Below the pieces are notes generated by a model that saw only the letters and a program-made list of their open reading frames with translations, was not told the DNA's origin and ran no database searches. Shown piece after piece: positions 1-6,324 of a stretch of 9,443 nucleotides of DNA (position 1 is its first letter; every line of letters begins with the position of its first letter). Origin of the DNA: Proteiniphilum sp. (lineage in GTDB: Bacteria > Bacteroidota > Bacteroidia > Bacteroidales > Dysgonomonadaceae). Location: contig JAENWZ010000072.1 in assembly GCA_016649795.1 (NCBI GenBank), positions 1 to 9,443 of the forward strand, read 5' to 3'. A program made the translations under genes and the position numbers.

Positions 1-441
1 GCCGTATCGGAGCAGCTGTGAGTAGAGGATAGCCAGTATCAGCGAGAGAGGGATGACAAAGAGGCTCCAGTTCTTCTCAAATCGCAGGGTCATCTTCACC
101 GCTTTCAGGTAACGCTCCAGCATCTTCCTGGTATTATCCTGCATGATTGCTCCTTTTCTCACTTTCAGATAGTGGTTACCGCTGTAGAGAAGATTGCCTA
201 GCAGCAGCAGGAAATAGCCGGACAGCAGCCATAGTATATCCCCCGAACAACGGTGGTATATTCCCAGCAGAAGCAGCAGCCCCATCAGTGCAATATTCCA
301 TATTAGTCCCAGCTTCATCTTTCTGTTCAGTCTTTCCAGCAGCAGATCTGAGCTGTCGCGAATAAATCCTTCTGCTACACCTCTCTTTTCATTCTGCAAC
401 TCATTCCCGAATGCTTTCCATCTGTTGGTTTTCTCGTCCAT
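1..441 (-). CDS. Small multi-pass membrane protein downstream of sigma factor, partial (C-terminus outside window)
   Basis: The frame is open from an ATG at 441-439 to the window edge, giving 147 residues with no stop. The start lies 2 nt after the stop of the sigma factor gene, and GGAGG sits about 8 nt upstream, inside the end of that gene, so the two are very likely co-transcribed and translationally coupled. The first ~40 residues are charged and soluble (MDEKTNRWKAFGNELQ...). Two adjacent hydrophobic helices follow at about 42-60 and 66-82, rich in Leu, then a basic stretch (about 85-120) and a third helix at about 127-142 (FVIPLSLILAIL). I recognise no named domain. By position it could be an anti-sigma factor or an accessory membrane protein of the sigma factor, as is common for sigma-linked genes in Bacteroidota. 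It shows no ZAS-type zinc motif, so that role is inference only. Confidence 0.75.
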   Translation of the reverse strand, partial: MDEKTNRWKAFGNELQNEKRGVAEGFIRDSSDLLLERLNRKMKLGLIWNIALMGLLLLLGIYHRCSGDILWLLSGYFLLLLGNLLYSGNHYLKVRKGAIMQDNTRKMLERYLKAVKMTLRFEKNWSLFVIPLSLILAILYSQLLRYG

Positions 442-443
442 TA

Positions 444-941
444 CTATTCCTCCGTCAGTTGATGTTTTAACTCTTTCTTGATCCTGTGAATTTTAACCGA
501 TATATTTCCTTTGCTGCAACCGGTCATCGTTGCAATCTCGCTGTTCCTGTATCCGTCGAGGTGAAGGGTGATGATCATCCGTTCTGTTTTTGGAAGTCTT
601 CTGATTGCCTGCAGCAGTGCATCTCTCTGCCGGTTCTCTTCAGTATATTCTGCTGGGAGATCCGCAATCCGGTCCGGTTCCAGCGTAATCTCACTCTGTT
701 GTTTATTGTTTTTCCGGCGGTAGACCAGAGCGGTGTTGAGGCTCACCCTGTAGACCCAGGTAGATGGCTTCGCCTCCCCTTTGAACGACGGGAAAGATAG
801 CCAGCACTGGTAGATGATCTCCTGCAGCAGATCAGCCCTCTCTTCCTCATTGCTCGTGTAGAGCAGCGTCACCTTGTGCAGGATGCCGCTGCAGCTATCC
901 ATTAGCTGTAAGAACTCCTCTTCCCTCTTTTTTGCCGACAT
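444..941 (-). CDS. RNA polymerase sigma factor, ECF (sigma-70) family
   Basis: The 165-residue protein has the two-domain layout of ECF sigma factors. Region 2 covers about residues 18-80, with the core-binding stretch ADLLQEIIYQCWLSFPSF and the -10-binding stretch KPSTWVYRVSLNTAL. After an acidic linker (about 82-105), region 4 covers about 106-160 and contains the helix-turn-helix (YRNSEIATMTGCSKGNISVKI) that would read the -35 element. It should recruit RNA polymerase to a specific set of promoters, possibly its own. I chose the ATG at 941-939. A TTG at 977 would add 12 residues but gives no family-like sequence. The upstream stretch AAAGCGAGA is at best a weak ribosome binding site. The membrane-protein gene follows 2 nt after the stop, so the pair probably forms a regulatory operon. 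The signal it responds to cannot be read from the window. Confidence 0.93.
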   Translation of the reverse strand: MSAKKREEEFLQLMDSCSGILHKVTLLYTSNEEERADLLQEIIYQCWLSFPSFKGEAKPSTWVYRVSLNTALVYRRKNNKQQSEITLEPDRIADLPAEYTEENRQRDALLQAIRRLPKTERMIITLHLDGYRNSEIATMTGCSKGNISVKIHRIKKELKHQLTEE

Positions 942-1018
942 AACATCTCGCTTTACTGTTCTATCTATTGGTATCAAATTTGAGGAAAAAATTACAGAGG
1001 AGCAAAGTACTTTATTTC

Positions 1019-1036
1019 CTCAATTTTGTAATTGAG
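1019..1036. repeat. Short perfect inverted repeat upstream of the sigma factor gene
   Basis: CTCAATT, a 4-base loop TTGT, then AATTGAG form a perfect 7-bp stem. It lies about 80-95 nt upstream of the sigma factor start, between that gene and the end of the truncated helicase frame. No T-run follows on either strand, so it is not a convincing intrinsic terminator. It could be an operator for the sigma operon or chance in AT-rich DNA. Confidence 0.35.
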
Positions 1037-1079
1037 ATAATTGCATCTTGTATATCAATTGTCTTTATTATATTCATAA

Positions 1080-1502
1080 TCAATGTCTTCCAAAGTGGTC
1101 AAATTTGACTATATTAAACTTCGAGTGTGCCCAAATGTATTTTTTTTGATTCTGTTTGTGAGATATTGTGTAATATTTTACCGTATCTCTATCAACATTA
1201 TGCAAAACGTAGCATTTGCGCAATAAATAGCCAACATTCCAGGAGTGGAAGGTCCTGCCGGTGATCTCTTTCTTGTTGATGCCGCCGGGAGCCGATATTT
1301 TTAACCGCTCGGCAATCTCTTTGGCCGATTTGCGGGTGAAGGAGAGGATGGCGATACGGTTGGGCTGCACCCCCTTCCTGAGGAGGTACTCCGCCCGCGC
1401 GATGATGGTGCCGGTCTTGCCCGTGCCGGCCCCTGCCAGCACCAGCAGGTGCTTCCCCTCGTACCCGGCGGCTTTTTGTTGTTGTTCGTTGAGCTGGATC
1501 AT
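1080..1502 (-). pseudogene. Truncated UvrD/Rep-type superfamily 1 DNA helicase, N-terminal fragment
   Basis: The frame gives 140 residues, whereas intact members of this helicase family are about 600-1000. The first ~88 residues are clearly helicase: Q motif (LNEQQQKAAGYEG), Walker A (GAGTGKT, about 24-30) for ATP binding, motif Ia (AILSFTRKSAKEIAERL, about 51-67) and the TFHSW motif (84-88). After TFHSW, at about position 1239, similarity stops abruptly. The remaining ~52 residues (NVGYLLRKCYVLHN...) look like translated non-coding DNA and base composition falls from GC-rich to AT-rich. Walker B, motifs III-VI and the whole second RecA-like domain are missing, so no helicase activity is possible. 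The start ATG at 1502-1500 is natural for the family. The sequence shows a gene whose 3' portion was removed or replaced. A transcript may still be made from the candidate -7 elements at 1596-1618. Confidence 0.85.
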
Positions 1503-1592
1503 TTCTCAATTCTTCAGGTTATGATGCTGTGGGATGTCTGTTTTTAGCTTTCTCTTCTGCACAGATCGGGCAAACCATACGCACAATATACG

Positions 1593-1618
1593 ATGCAAAT
1601 TTATTATATGCAAATGTA
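1593..1618 (-). promoter_or_regulatory. Tandem candidate -7 elements with repeated ATTTGCAT, leftward
   Basis: Read on the minus strand, TACATTTG (1618-1611) and TAAATTTG (1603-1596) both fit the Bacteroidota -7 consensus TAnnTTTG. They lie about 95-115 nt upstream of the helicase fragment start. Each is part of an exact octamer direct repeat, ATTTGCAT, with 7 bases between the copies, so one copy might also be a regulator site. No clear -33 TTG sits at the right distance for either, which lowers confidence. Confidence 0.4.
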
Positions 1619-1746
1619 CGGATTTAGGGGTAAAACCTGACTACTTCACATAGAAACATTCCAACAGTCTAACATTTCATAGCAGCCTTTTAGAAAGTTT
1701 TTCAATAGCTGACAGAATGTGTTAATTTGTTAATGAATGGGTGTCC

Positions 1747-1773
1747 TTGGTTTATTTGTTTTTTGTACATTTG
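1747..1773 (+). promoter_or_regulatory. Bacteroidota-type promoter for the nuclease-helicase gene
   Basis: TTG at 1747-1749 and TACATTTG at 1766-1773 match the -33/-7 consensus TTG...TAnnTTTG of the Bacteroidota primary sigma factor, with 19 bases from the first base of one element to the first base of the other. Transcription would start near 1780 and leave a leader of about 130 nt before the gene at 1911. Confidence 0.65.
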
Positions 1774-1799
1774 TAAATTGACCTGAGAAAACAATATTC

Positions 1800-1856
1800 A
1801 TGAAACAGGAAGAATTCACCATGCTAATAATTGTTCACTCAAAACTGAACATTTGA
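1800..1856 (+). CDS. Possible leader peptide (18 codons) upstream of nuclease-helicase
   Basis: A short frame begins ATGAAACAGGAAGAATTC and encodes MKQEEFTMLIIVHSKLNI, ending in TGA 54 nt before the downstream gene. An inner ATG at 1821 has AGGAAG about 9 nt upstream, an unusually good Shine-Dalgarno for this DNA, and would give an 11-residue peptide. It lies just inside the predicted transcript. It may be a translated leader, a decayed gene end, or chance. There is no run of one amino acid to suggest classical attenuation. Confidence 0.25.
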   Translation: MKQEEFTMLIIVHSKLNI

Positions 1857-1910
1857 ATGATCTGAAAATGGAAACGGGGTATAAGAAGAGAAAAATGTAA
1901 ATTAATCAGC

Positions 1911-3887
1911 ATGTTAAACTACTATTATAAAGACACTCTTTCTTCATTTTTAACAAAAAGTGTTGATCAGGTGGTTGGTGAAATTACCTTATTAAACCAA
2001 TTTGACTCCACTCTTAATCAGAATCATTCGTGGGTGGCAGAAATTCATTGCTTAAAAGAGGCACTACAAGGGTTACAAGGAAGTATTTTCTTTGAATTTT
2101 CTATTCCCCGAATGGGGAAAAGGATTGATACATTGGTAATAATTGAGGGAGTTATCTTTGTAATTGAATTTAAAGTAGGTGAGCATAGATATAACCAATC
2201 CAGTGTGGAGCAGGTTTGCGACTATGCGCTGGATTTGAAAAATTTCCATGAACCAAGTCATCAAGCACTGTTGGTGCCTGTTTTGGTAGCTACTGAGGCT
2301 AAAAGCATATTCAGTGAGATCGTCACCACATCTCACAATGACAGTTTGATTCTGCCAATAAAAACGAATGCAAAGAGTTTAAAAGATGTTATTCATTCTG
2401 TATTGGATTTTTATAATGAAATTTTTGCAATTGATCCGGCAACTTATGCGGCTGGAAGGTACTCACCCACACCAACAATTATCGAAGCAGCTATTTCACT
2501 TTATAAAAACCACACTGTGGATGAAATTACCCGAAGCGATGCGGATGCAAAAAATCTTTCCAAAACAACTGACACAATTTCTGAGGTCATCACTAATGCA
2601 AGAGTTGACAACAAAAAGATTATCTGTTTTGTCACTGGAGTACCCGGTGCCGGAAAAACACTTGTCGGTCTGAAAGTGGCGACCACCCACTTGGACGAGG
2701 AGGATGGAGAAGCCAGTGTCTACCTTTCTGGCAATGGTCCTCTGGTTGCAATACTTCAAGAAGCTTTGGCTCGTGACAAGGTTAAATATGAAAAGGAGAA
2801 AGGGCTTAAATTAACTAAAGAAAAGGCCAAATCGAGTGTAAAAACGTTTATTCAAAACATCCATCACTATCGCGATGCATATCTTGTTGATCCTACTGCA
2901 CCGTACGATCATGTAGCAATTTTTGACGAAGCGCAAAGAGCTTGGAACAAGGAACAGACTATTTCCTTTATGAAACGGAAAAAGAACAGACCTGATTTTG
3001 ACCATTCTGAACCAGAATTTTTAATCTCGTGTCTTGATCGGCACAAAGACTGGGCTGTGATTGTCTGTTTGGTGGGTGGTGGCCAAGAAATCAACACGGG
3101 TGAAGCCGGTATTTCGGAATGGTTAGCGGCAATAAAGGATTGCTTCCCACATTGGGGTGTATATATTTCTCCCTATTTGACCGATTCTGAATATGCAGCA
3201 ACAGATGCAATTGCTGCACTCAATAACGTGACAGAGGTTCACCTTAATCCCGATCTACATCTATCAGTCTCCATGCGTTCATTTAGAGCTGAAAATCTTT
3301 CACTTTTTGTGAAGAATCTTTTGGATCTTCAAAAAGATAAAGCAATTGAGTCGTTCAATCATATTAAAGAGAAGTACCCTATTGTATTGACAAGAGATCT
3401 GAAAAAGGCAAAAGAGTGGTTGAAAGAAAAAGCAAGAGGTAGTGAAAGGTATGGTTTGGTTGTATCCTCACAAGCTCAAAGGCTTAAACCGTATGCGATT
3501 GATGTGAAGTCGCCGATGAATCCTGTTCACTGGTTTTTGAACGGGAAAGATGACGTGCGTTCCTCTTTTTTCTTGGAAGATGTGGCTACTGAGTTTCATA
3601 TACAAGGCTTGGAGTTAGATTGGGCCTGTATAGCATGGGATGGAGATTTGAGGTATTCAAATGATGGATGGAAAACATACGAGTTTAGGGGTAATAAATG
3701 GCAAAATATTAACAAAGAAGAGAGAAAGCAATATCTGATCAATGCTTACCGAGTTCTGCTAACCAGAGCCAGACAGGGTATGATCATCGTTGTTCCTGAG
3801 GGCAATGAAGAAGACTTGACCAGGAAGCCTGAGTATTATGATACAACGTTTAACTATCTAAAGAGCTTAGGGATTCCAGTTGTTTAA
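1911..3887 (+). CDS. PD-(D/E)XK nuclease plus DUF2075 (Schlafen group 3-type) helicase protein
   Basis: This 658-residue protein appears intact. The N-terminal ~170 residues carry a PD-(D/E)XK-like nuclease core: E44, then D73 in RIDTLV, and E86-x-K88 in VIEFKVG, spaced as in restriction-type nucleases. A superfamily 1 helicase core of the DUF2075/SLFN-g3 type follows: Walker A GVPGAGKT (243-250), Walker B with motif II IFDEAQ (337-342), motif III CLVGGGQEINTG (386-397), motif IV LSVSMRS (451-457), motif V EFHIQGLELD (561-570) and motif VI AYRVLLTRARQG (612-623). It should bind ATP, move on or remodel nucleic acid and cut it; the actual substrate is unknown. It is monocistronic, has its own promoter (1747-1773) and a long leader, and sits between truncated genes, which fits a laterally acquired gene. 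A role in defence against phage or plasmids is inference. The ATG at 1911 has no Shine-Dalgarno, and no better start is seen. Confidence 0.88.
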   Translation: MLNYYYKDTLSSFLTKSVDQVVGEITLLNQFDSTLNQNHSWVAEIHCLKEALQGLQGSIFFEFSIPRMGKRIDTLVIIEGVIFVIEFKVGEHRYNQSSVEQVCDYALDLKNFHEPSHQALLVPVLVATEAKSIFSEIVTTSHNDSLILPIKTNAKSLKDVIHSVLDFYNEIFAIDPATYAAGRYSPTPTIIEAAISLYKNHTVDEITRSDADAKNLSKTTDTISEVITNARVDNKKIICFVTGVPGAGKTLVGLKVATTHLDEEDGEASVYLSGNGPLVAILQEALARDKVKYEKEKGLKLTKEKAKSSVKTFIQNIHHYRDAYLVDPTAPYDHVAIFDEAQRAWNKEQTISFMKRKKNRPDFDHSEPEFLISCLDRHKDWAVIVCLVGGGQEINTGEAGISEWLAAIKDCFPHWGVYISPYLTDSEYAATDAIAALNNVTEVHLNPDLHLSVSMRSFRAENLSLFVKNLLDLQKDKAIESFNHIKEKYPIVLTRDLKKAKEWLKEKARGSERYGLVVSSQAQRLKPYAIDVKSPMNPVHWFLNGKDDVRSSFFLEDVATEFHIQGLELDWACIAWDGDLRYSNDGWKTYEFRGNKWQNINKEERKQYLINAYRVLLTRARQGMIIVVPEGNEEDLTRKPEYYDTTFNYLKSLGIPVV

Positions 3888-4018
3888 TCAAATAAGTTTA
3901 GATCATACGTTTATAGGGTCAGGTAAATAAAAGAAGAGATCGAAGGCTCATTCACTTGAATTCGTTATGAACGATTCCAGTGATTCTAATCAGAATATTG
4001 CTAAATGGCTATTTGTTG

Positions 4019-4483
4019 TCAGTGATTTATCTCCACATCAAGCTGCCTTCCTTCTTCCAATGCTTTTTTGTCCAGTCCTGAACCTAATGCCAGGCCAATG
4101 GAGATCCCAAACGGCAGTCCAATTGCTAAAAATGCCATATTGCCGAGGCTGACCCCGAAAACAACGCCAAGAGGAATTCCAAACGCAGCCAACCCCAGCG
4201 CTAACCAGATATTTCGATAGTGATTCTTCGGTACAAGCTTAAGCTCTTTCTCGATCAATCTCAGGATATCAGATTGCGTCTTTCTTATCTGTTTTCTCCA
4301 TTCTTCTTCTGATCCTGAAGGCGGGTTTATCAGGTCAATTCCGGTATTGATGGACTGAACTACCTCATCGGGGAGTTCCCTTTTTCTCAATTCCGTTAAT
4401 AGCTTGTCGAATTGCACATAGGAATCGGTTAACCGTTTATTTTGGTCGATGGCGGCTCTCTTTTTAAGTTCATTTATTTCCAT
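4019..4483 (-). CDS. Hypothetical two-helix membrane protein
   Basis: The frame encodes 154 residues. The first ~88 are soluble, charged and probably helical (LTDSYVQFDKLLTELRKREL; EEWRKQIRKTQSDILRLIEKEL). Two Gly-rich hydrophobic helices follow at about 91-112 and 115-136, separated by a very short turn, forming a membrane hairpin with glycine-zipper-like spacing (GISIGLALGSG). A short polar C-terminal tail (DKKALEEGRQ) ends the protein. I recognise no named family, and no catalytic motif is visible. Its ATG overlaps the end of the DUF4260-like remnant, read in another frame, and AAAGAGAA lies directly upstream. It is convergent with the nuclease-helicase gene, with about 130 nt between stops and no clear terminator. 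It appears complete, unlike the two remnants just upstream. Confidence 0.75.
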   Translation of the reverse strand: MEINELKKRAAIDQNKRLTDSYVQFDKLLTELRKRELPDEVVQSINTGIDLINPPSGSEEEWRKQIRKTQSDILRLIEKELKLVPKNHYRNIWLALGLAAFGIPLGVVFGVSLGNMAFLAIGLPFGISIGLALGSGLDKKALEEGRQLDVEINH

Positions 4484-4584
4484 TTCTCTTTTTCGATGTT
4501 AAGTATTGCCAGATCCAGTCTGGTGAACAGGAAAATACTCAGCAGGAAGATGCCCAGTTCTTCGATTTTTAATGATGTTTTCAT
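4474..4584 (-). pseudogene. N-terminal remnant of a DUF4260-like membrane protein
   Basis: A 36-residue frame starts at the ATG at 4584-4582, which shares one base with the stop of the VOC remnant (TAATG), an arrangement typical of an original operon. The first ~26 residues (MKTSLKIEELGIFLLSIF, then LFTRLDLA) resemble the start of DUF4260 small membrane proteins, which normally run to about 110-120 residues with a Trp-rich second segment. Here the frame leaves the family after LDLA, continues with ILNIEKEKWK and stops just inside the next gene. About 85 residues seem to have been deleted, with the junction near 4505. The family name is from memory and the product is unlikely to be functional. 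Confidence 0.5.
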
Positions 4585-4790
4585 TACTTCTTCGGGAGTT
4601 TGTCAGCTTCACGTAGCAGATCTTCCACGTTGAGTGCCCTAGTGAACATGTTGAGGGAACCGTCGGCCTCCACAGGCCATTGAGCCTTGGTTTTGTCCCA
4701 GTACAGCTCCACCCCGTTACCGTCGGGATCGTTCATGTAGATGGCTTCAGAGATGCCCTGGTCGCTCGTACCTGTGTGAGGATAACGTAC
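4584..4790 (-). pseudogene. C-terminal remnant of a VOC/glyoxalase-type dioxygenase family protein
   Basis: The frame after the stop at 4793-4791 encodes about 68 residues containing SDQGISEAIYMNDPDGNGVE, LYWDK and AQWP, then MFTRALNVEDLLREADKLPK. This is the typical last quarter of CatE-like vicinal oxygen chelate proteins: the SEAIY...DPDGNGVELYW stretch carries the last metal-ligand Glu. The N-terminal ~200 residues, including the first His ligands, are absent. No in-frame start produces a family-like beginning, and the region upstream is the end of the GntR gene. It is therefore a 5'-truncated pseudogene with a break near 4780-4790. The overlapping TAATG with the next remnant shows these were once neighbouring genes of one operon. 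Confidence 0.75.
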
Positions 4791-4821
4791 TTATTTTAGC
4801 TCTCCTGCAAGAGATTAAGCC

Positions 4822-5556
4822 TTATATAAGCTCGTTTCGGCCGCATTCGATCTTGTAGGTAAAAGAATCGGCACGGTACCAGCCAATATTGTACTCAACA
4901 GGTGTTCCGTTCACATCACTTACAAACCTCTTCCTTACCAATATCGGTGCTCCTGTGTCAACATCCAGCTTAGAAGCTAAAAAATCATTGGCAGGAATGG
5001 CACTTATCTCCTCTCTTGAGTTTTTAACGGTGATGTCGTACTCATTTTTAAGGATATCATAAAGACGTTCATTGAAATTTTCAGACCCGTCCAGCGGAAT
5101 AGCAGGATTAAATTCCGAAATAAAGTAGACAAAAGGGAAATCTTCTTTACCTCGTAACCTTTCAATCTTCAAGATCTTAACCTTCTCATCTTCCAGGGAA
5201 AAAAATGACGCTGCCTCCGTGGTTGGCTTATGTTTACAGATATGAAGTTCGAAATTCTCAACCTTTATCCCAAGAATCTTCATCTCCTGTGAAAAGCTTA
5301 ACCAGTTGTTCGCTTCACTGTATATGTTGTTAATCGCAACTCTGGTACCTATACCCCTTTTGCGGATAAGGAGTCCTTCGTTCACCAGTTTATTGATCGC
5401 TTGCCTGAGCGTATTTCGTGAAATATTCAATTGTTCAGACAATTCAACTTCGTTGGGTATCAGCGTTCCGTTTTTGTATTTATCTGAAGCGATCAACTCC
5501 CTTAAGAATTGCTCTGCCTGCCTGTGTAATGGCGTTTTACTGTTTCTGTCAATCAT
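4822..5556 (-). CDS. GntR-family transcriptional regulator with UTRA domain
   Basis: The protein has 244 residues. The N-terminal winged helix-turn-helix starts at about residue 5 (KTPLHRQAEQFLRELIAS) and holds the recognition region LSEQLNISRNTLRQAINKL, then the wing RKRGIGTRV. A UTRA ligand domain follows from about 85 to the end (ILKIERLRGKEDFPFVYFIS, APILVRKRFVSDVNGTPVEY), as in HutC/NagR-type regulators that bind sugar phosphates or similar small molecules. I chose the ATG at 5556, which gives the family's usual MIDRNSKTPLH start; a GTG at 5589 would add 11 residues. It is divergent from the mannose genes, so it probably represses (or activates) them in response to a mannose-derived effector. 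That is inference from position. Confidence 0.92.
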   Translation of the reverse strand: MIDRNSKTPLHRQAEQFLRELIASDKYKNGTLIPNEVELSEQLNISRNTLRQAINKLVNEGLLIRKRGIGTRVAINNIYSEANNWLSFSQEMKILGIKVENFELHICKHKPTTEAASFFSLEDEKVKILKIERLRGKEDFPFVYFISEFNPAIPLDGSENFNERLYDILKNEYDITVKNSREEISAIPANDFLASKLDVDTGAPILVRKRFVSDVNGTPVEYNIGWYRADSFTYKIECGRNELI

Positions 5557-5919
5557 AATACTACTTAGGAGATTTTTTAATACGCTCACTGCAAAATATA
5601 AGATTTAATGTTTGTCTCATGAAAATTAATATTGTTTCGCTTTATTGAGTTGTAAATCAACAGCGTAAGAATTGCCCTAAGATTAAAACGGTTCGAAAAA
5701 TGGGTATAAAATTACCAATAATCCATCTTTTATAACCAATCTTCGCAAAAAAAGCAAGGTACAATTTTTTTGAAGATAGAATTGTGCCCACTTCCCTAAT
5801 TATAGGTAAAAAAACTAAAAAAAACATCAAAAAAGTTTGTGGTTTTAGAATGAATAATATATATTTACAGTCTATATGTTCATACAAAAATAAATAAAAG
5901 ATAAACAAAGTGTTACTTA
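5557..5919. promoter_or_regulatory. Divergent regulatory region between GntR and the mannose genes
   Basis: About 360 bases of very AT-rich DNA separate the two divergent genes. A rightward promoter is likely but imperfect: TTG at 5837-5839 and TATATTTA at 5860-5867 resemble -33/-7 elements with somewhat long spacing. TATGTTCATA (5875-5884, arms TATG/CATA) lies just downstream and GGTA-6-TACC occurs at 5703-5716. Either could be a half-site arrangement for the GntR protein, but both are short. No gene or RNA is recognised here. Confidence 0.4.
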
Positions 5920-6324
5920 ATGGGTACATATGACAAGTTTCCCTCAACATTCATTGAGGATGGAAAGCTGATAAAATGGTGGAATGATATAATATCTGAA
6001 TTGTCTTCAGACAAAAGTAACATCATTGCAGTTGAATGTTACACCGGTATTTACTACTCCGACCTTTTAACGAAGATTAAAGAGATACCTCATACAATGC
6101 TGGTTGATACCTCAGCGCTGTTTAAAAGCGAAGAGGAGATCCTGCAGATGACAGCTCCTTTTATGAAAGAGGACGTACTTTTCGGTTTTCTCAGCAACTT
6201 ATCCCTCGCTGACTATTTTGATCAAGATAAACTGAAGAACATTCAGCAAAAGATAAAAAGATTAGAGGGAGAGAAGAGGGTGATTGTTGTTGGAACAGTC
6301 TGCTGTTCACCATTGACGGAGTGA
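5920..6324 (+). pseudogene. N-terminal part of fused class I mannose-6-phosphate isomerase, cut by internal deletion and frameshift
   Basis: This 134-residue frame (MGTYDKFPSTFIEDGKLIKW...) matches my memory of the start of the ~590-residue Bacteroidales class I mannose-6-phosphate isomerase, which has an extra N-terminal domain of unknown role before the isomerase. Recognisable stretches are AVECYTGIYYSDLL, ALFKSEEEILQMTAPF and DVLFGFLSNLSLADYFD. After VIVVGT the frame reads VCCSPLTE and stops, and family similarity continues in another frame. About 200 residues are missing, among them the rest of the extra domain and the first part of the isomerase fold. If translated, it yields only an incomplete domain. 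It shares GTGA with the next frame, so reinitiation could still express the second part. Confidence 0.8.

Larger units (their letters stand above)
1503..1910. other. Intergenic region between helicase remnant and nuclease-helicase gene
   Basis: These 408 bases lie between divergent coding frames and are AT-rich. They hold candidate leftward -7 elements for the helicase fragment (1596-1618), a good rightward promoter (1747-1773) and a ~130-nt leader with a mini-ORF (1800-1856). I see no tRNA, no transposase fragment and no convincing terminator here. Confidence 0.7.

Noticed and set aside
147..365. Plus-strand frame of 72 codons near the window start.
   Set aside because: It is antisense to the continuous minus-strand membrane protein frame, which is coupled to the sigma factor and has clear helices.
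1806..1823. CAGGAAGAATTCACCATG looks like an EcoRI plus Kozak cloning junction from an expression vector.
   Set aside because: No vector sequence surrounds it, and the DNA on both sides is AT-rich and consistent with native Bacteroidota intergenic DNA. Probably chance.
3983..3996. ATTCT-AATC-AGAAT hairpin as a terminator between the convergent genes.
   Set aside because: Only 5 A/T-rich base pairs and no T-run, so too weak to call.
3967..4152. Plus-strand frame of 61 codons after the nuclease-helicase gene.
   Set aside because: More than half overlaps the end of the minus-strand membrane protein, and its composition is not protein-like.
1541..4815. Loosely similar stretches TTTTAGCTTTCTCTTCTGCA (about 1542) and TTTTAGCTCTCCTGCA (about 4795) as possible attachment-site repeats around an island.
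   Set aside because: The match is short and gapped, and there is no integrase or tRNA gene at either end.
5657..5950. Minus-strand frame of 97 codons between the GntR gene and the isomerase.
   Set aside because: Low-complexity, Phe/Leu-rich translation of AT-rich intergenic DNA, overlapping the isomerase start; no recognisable family.
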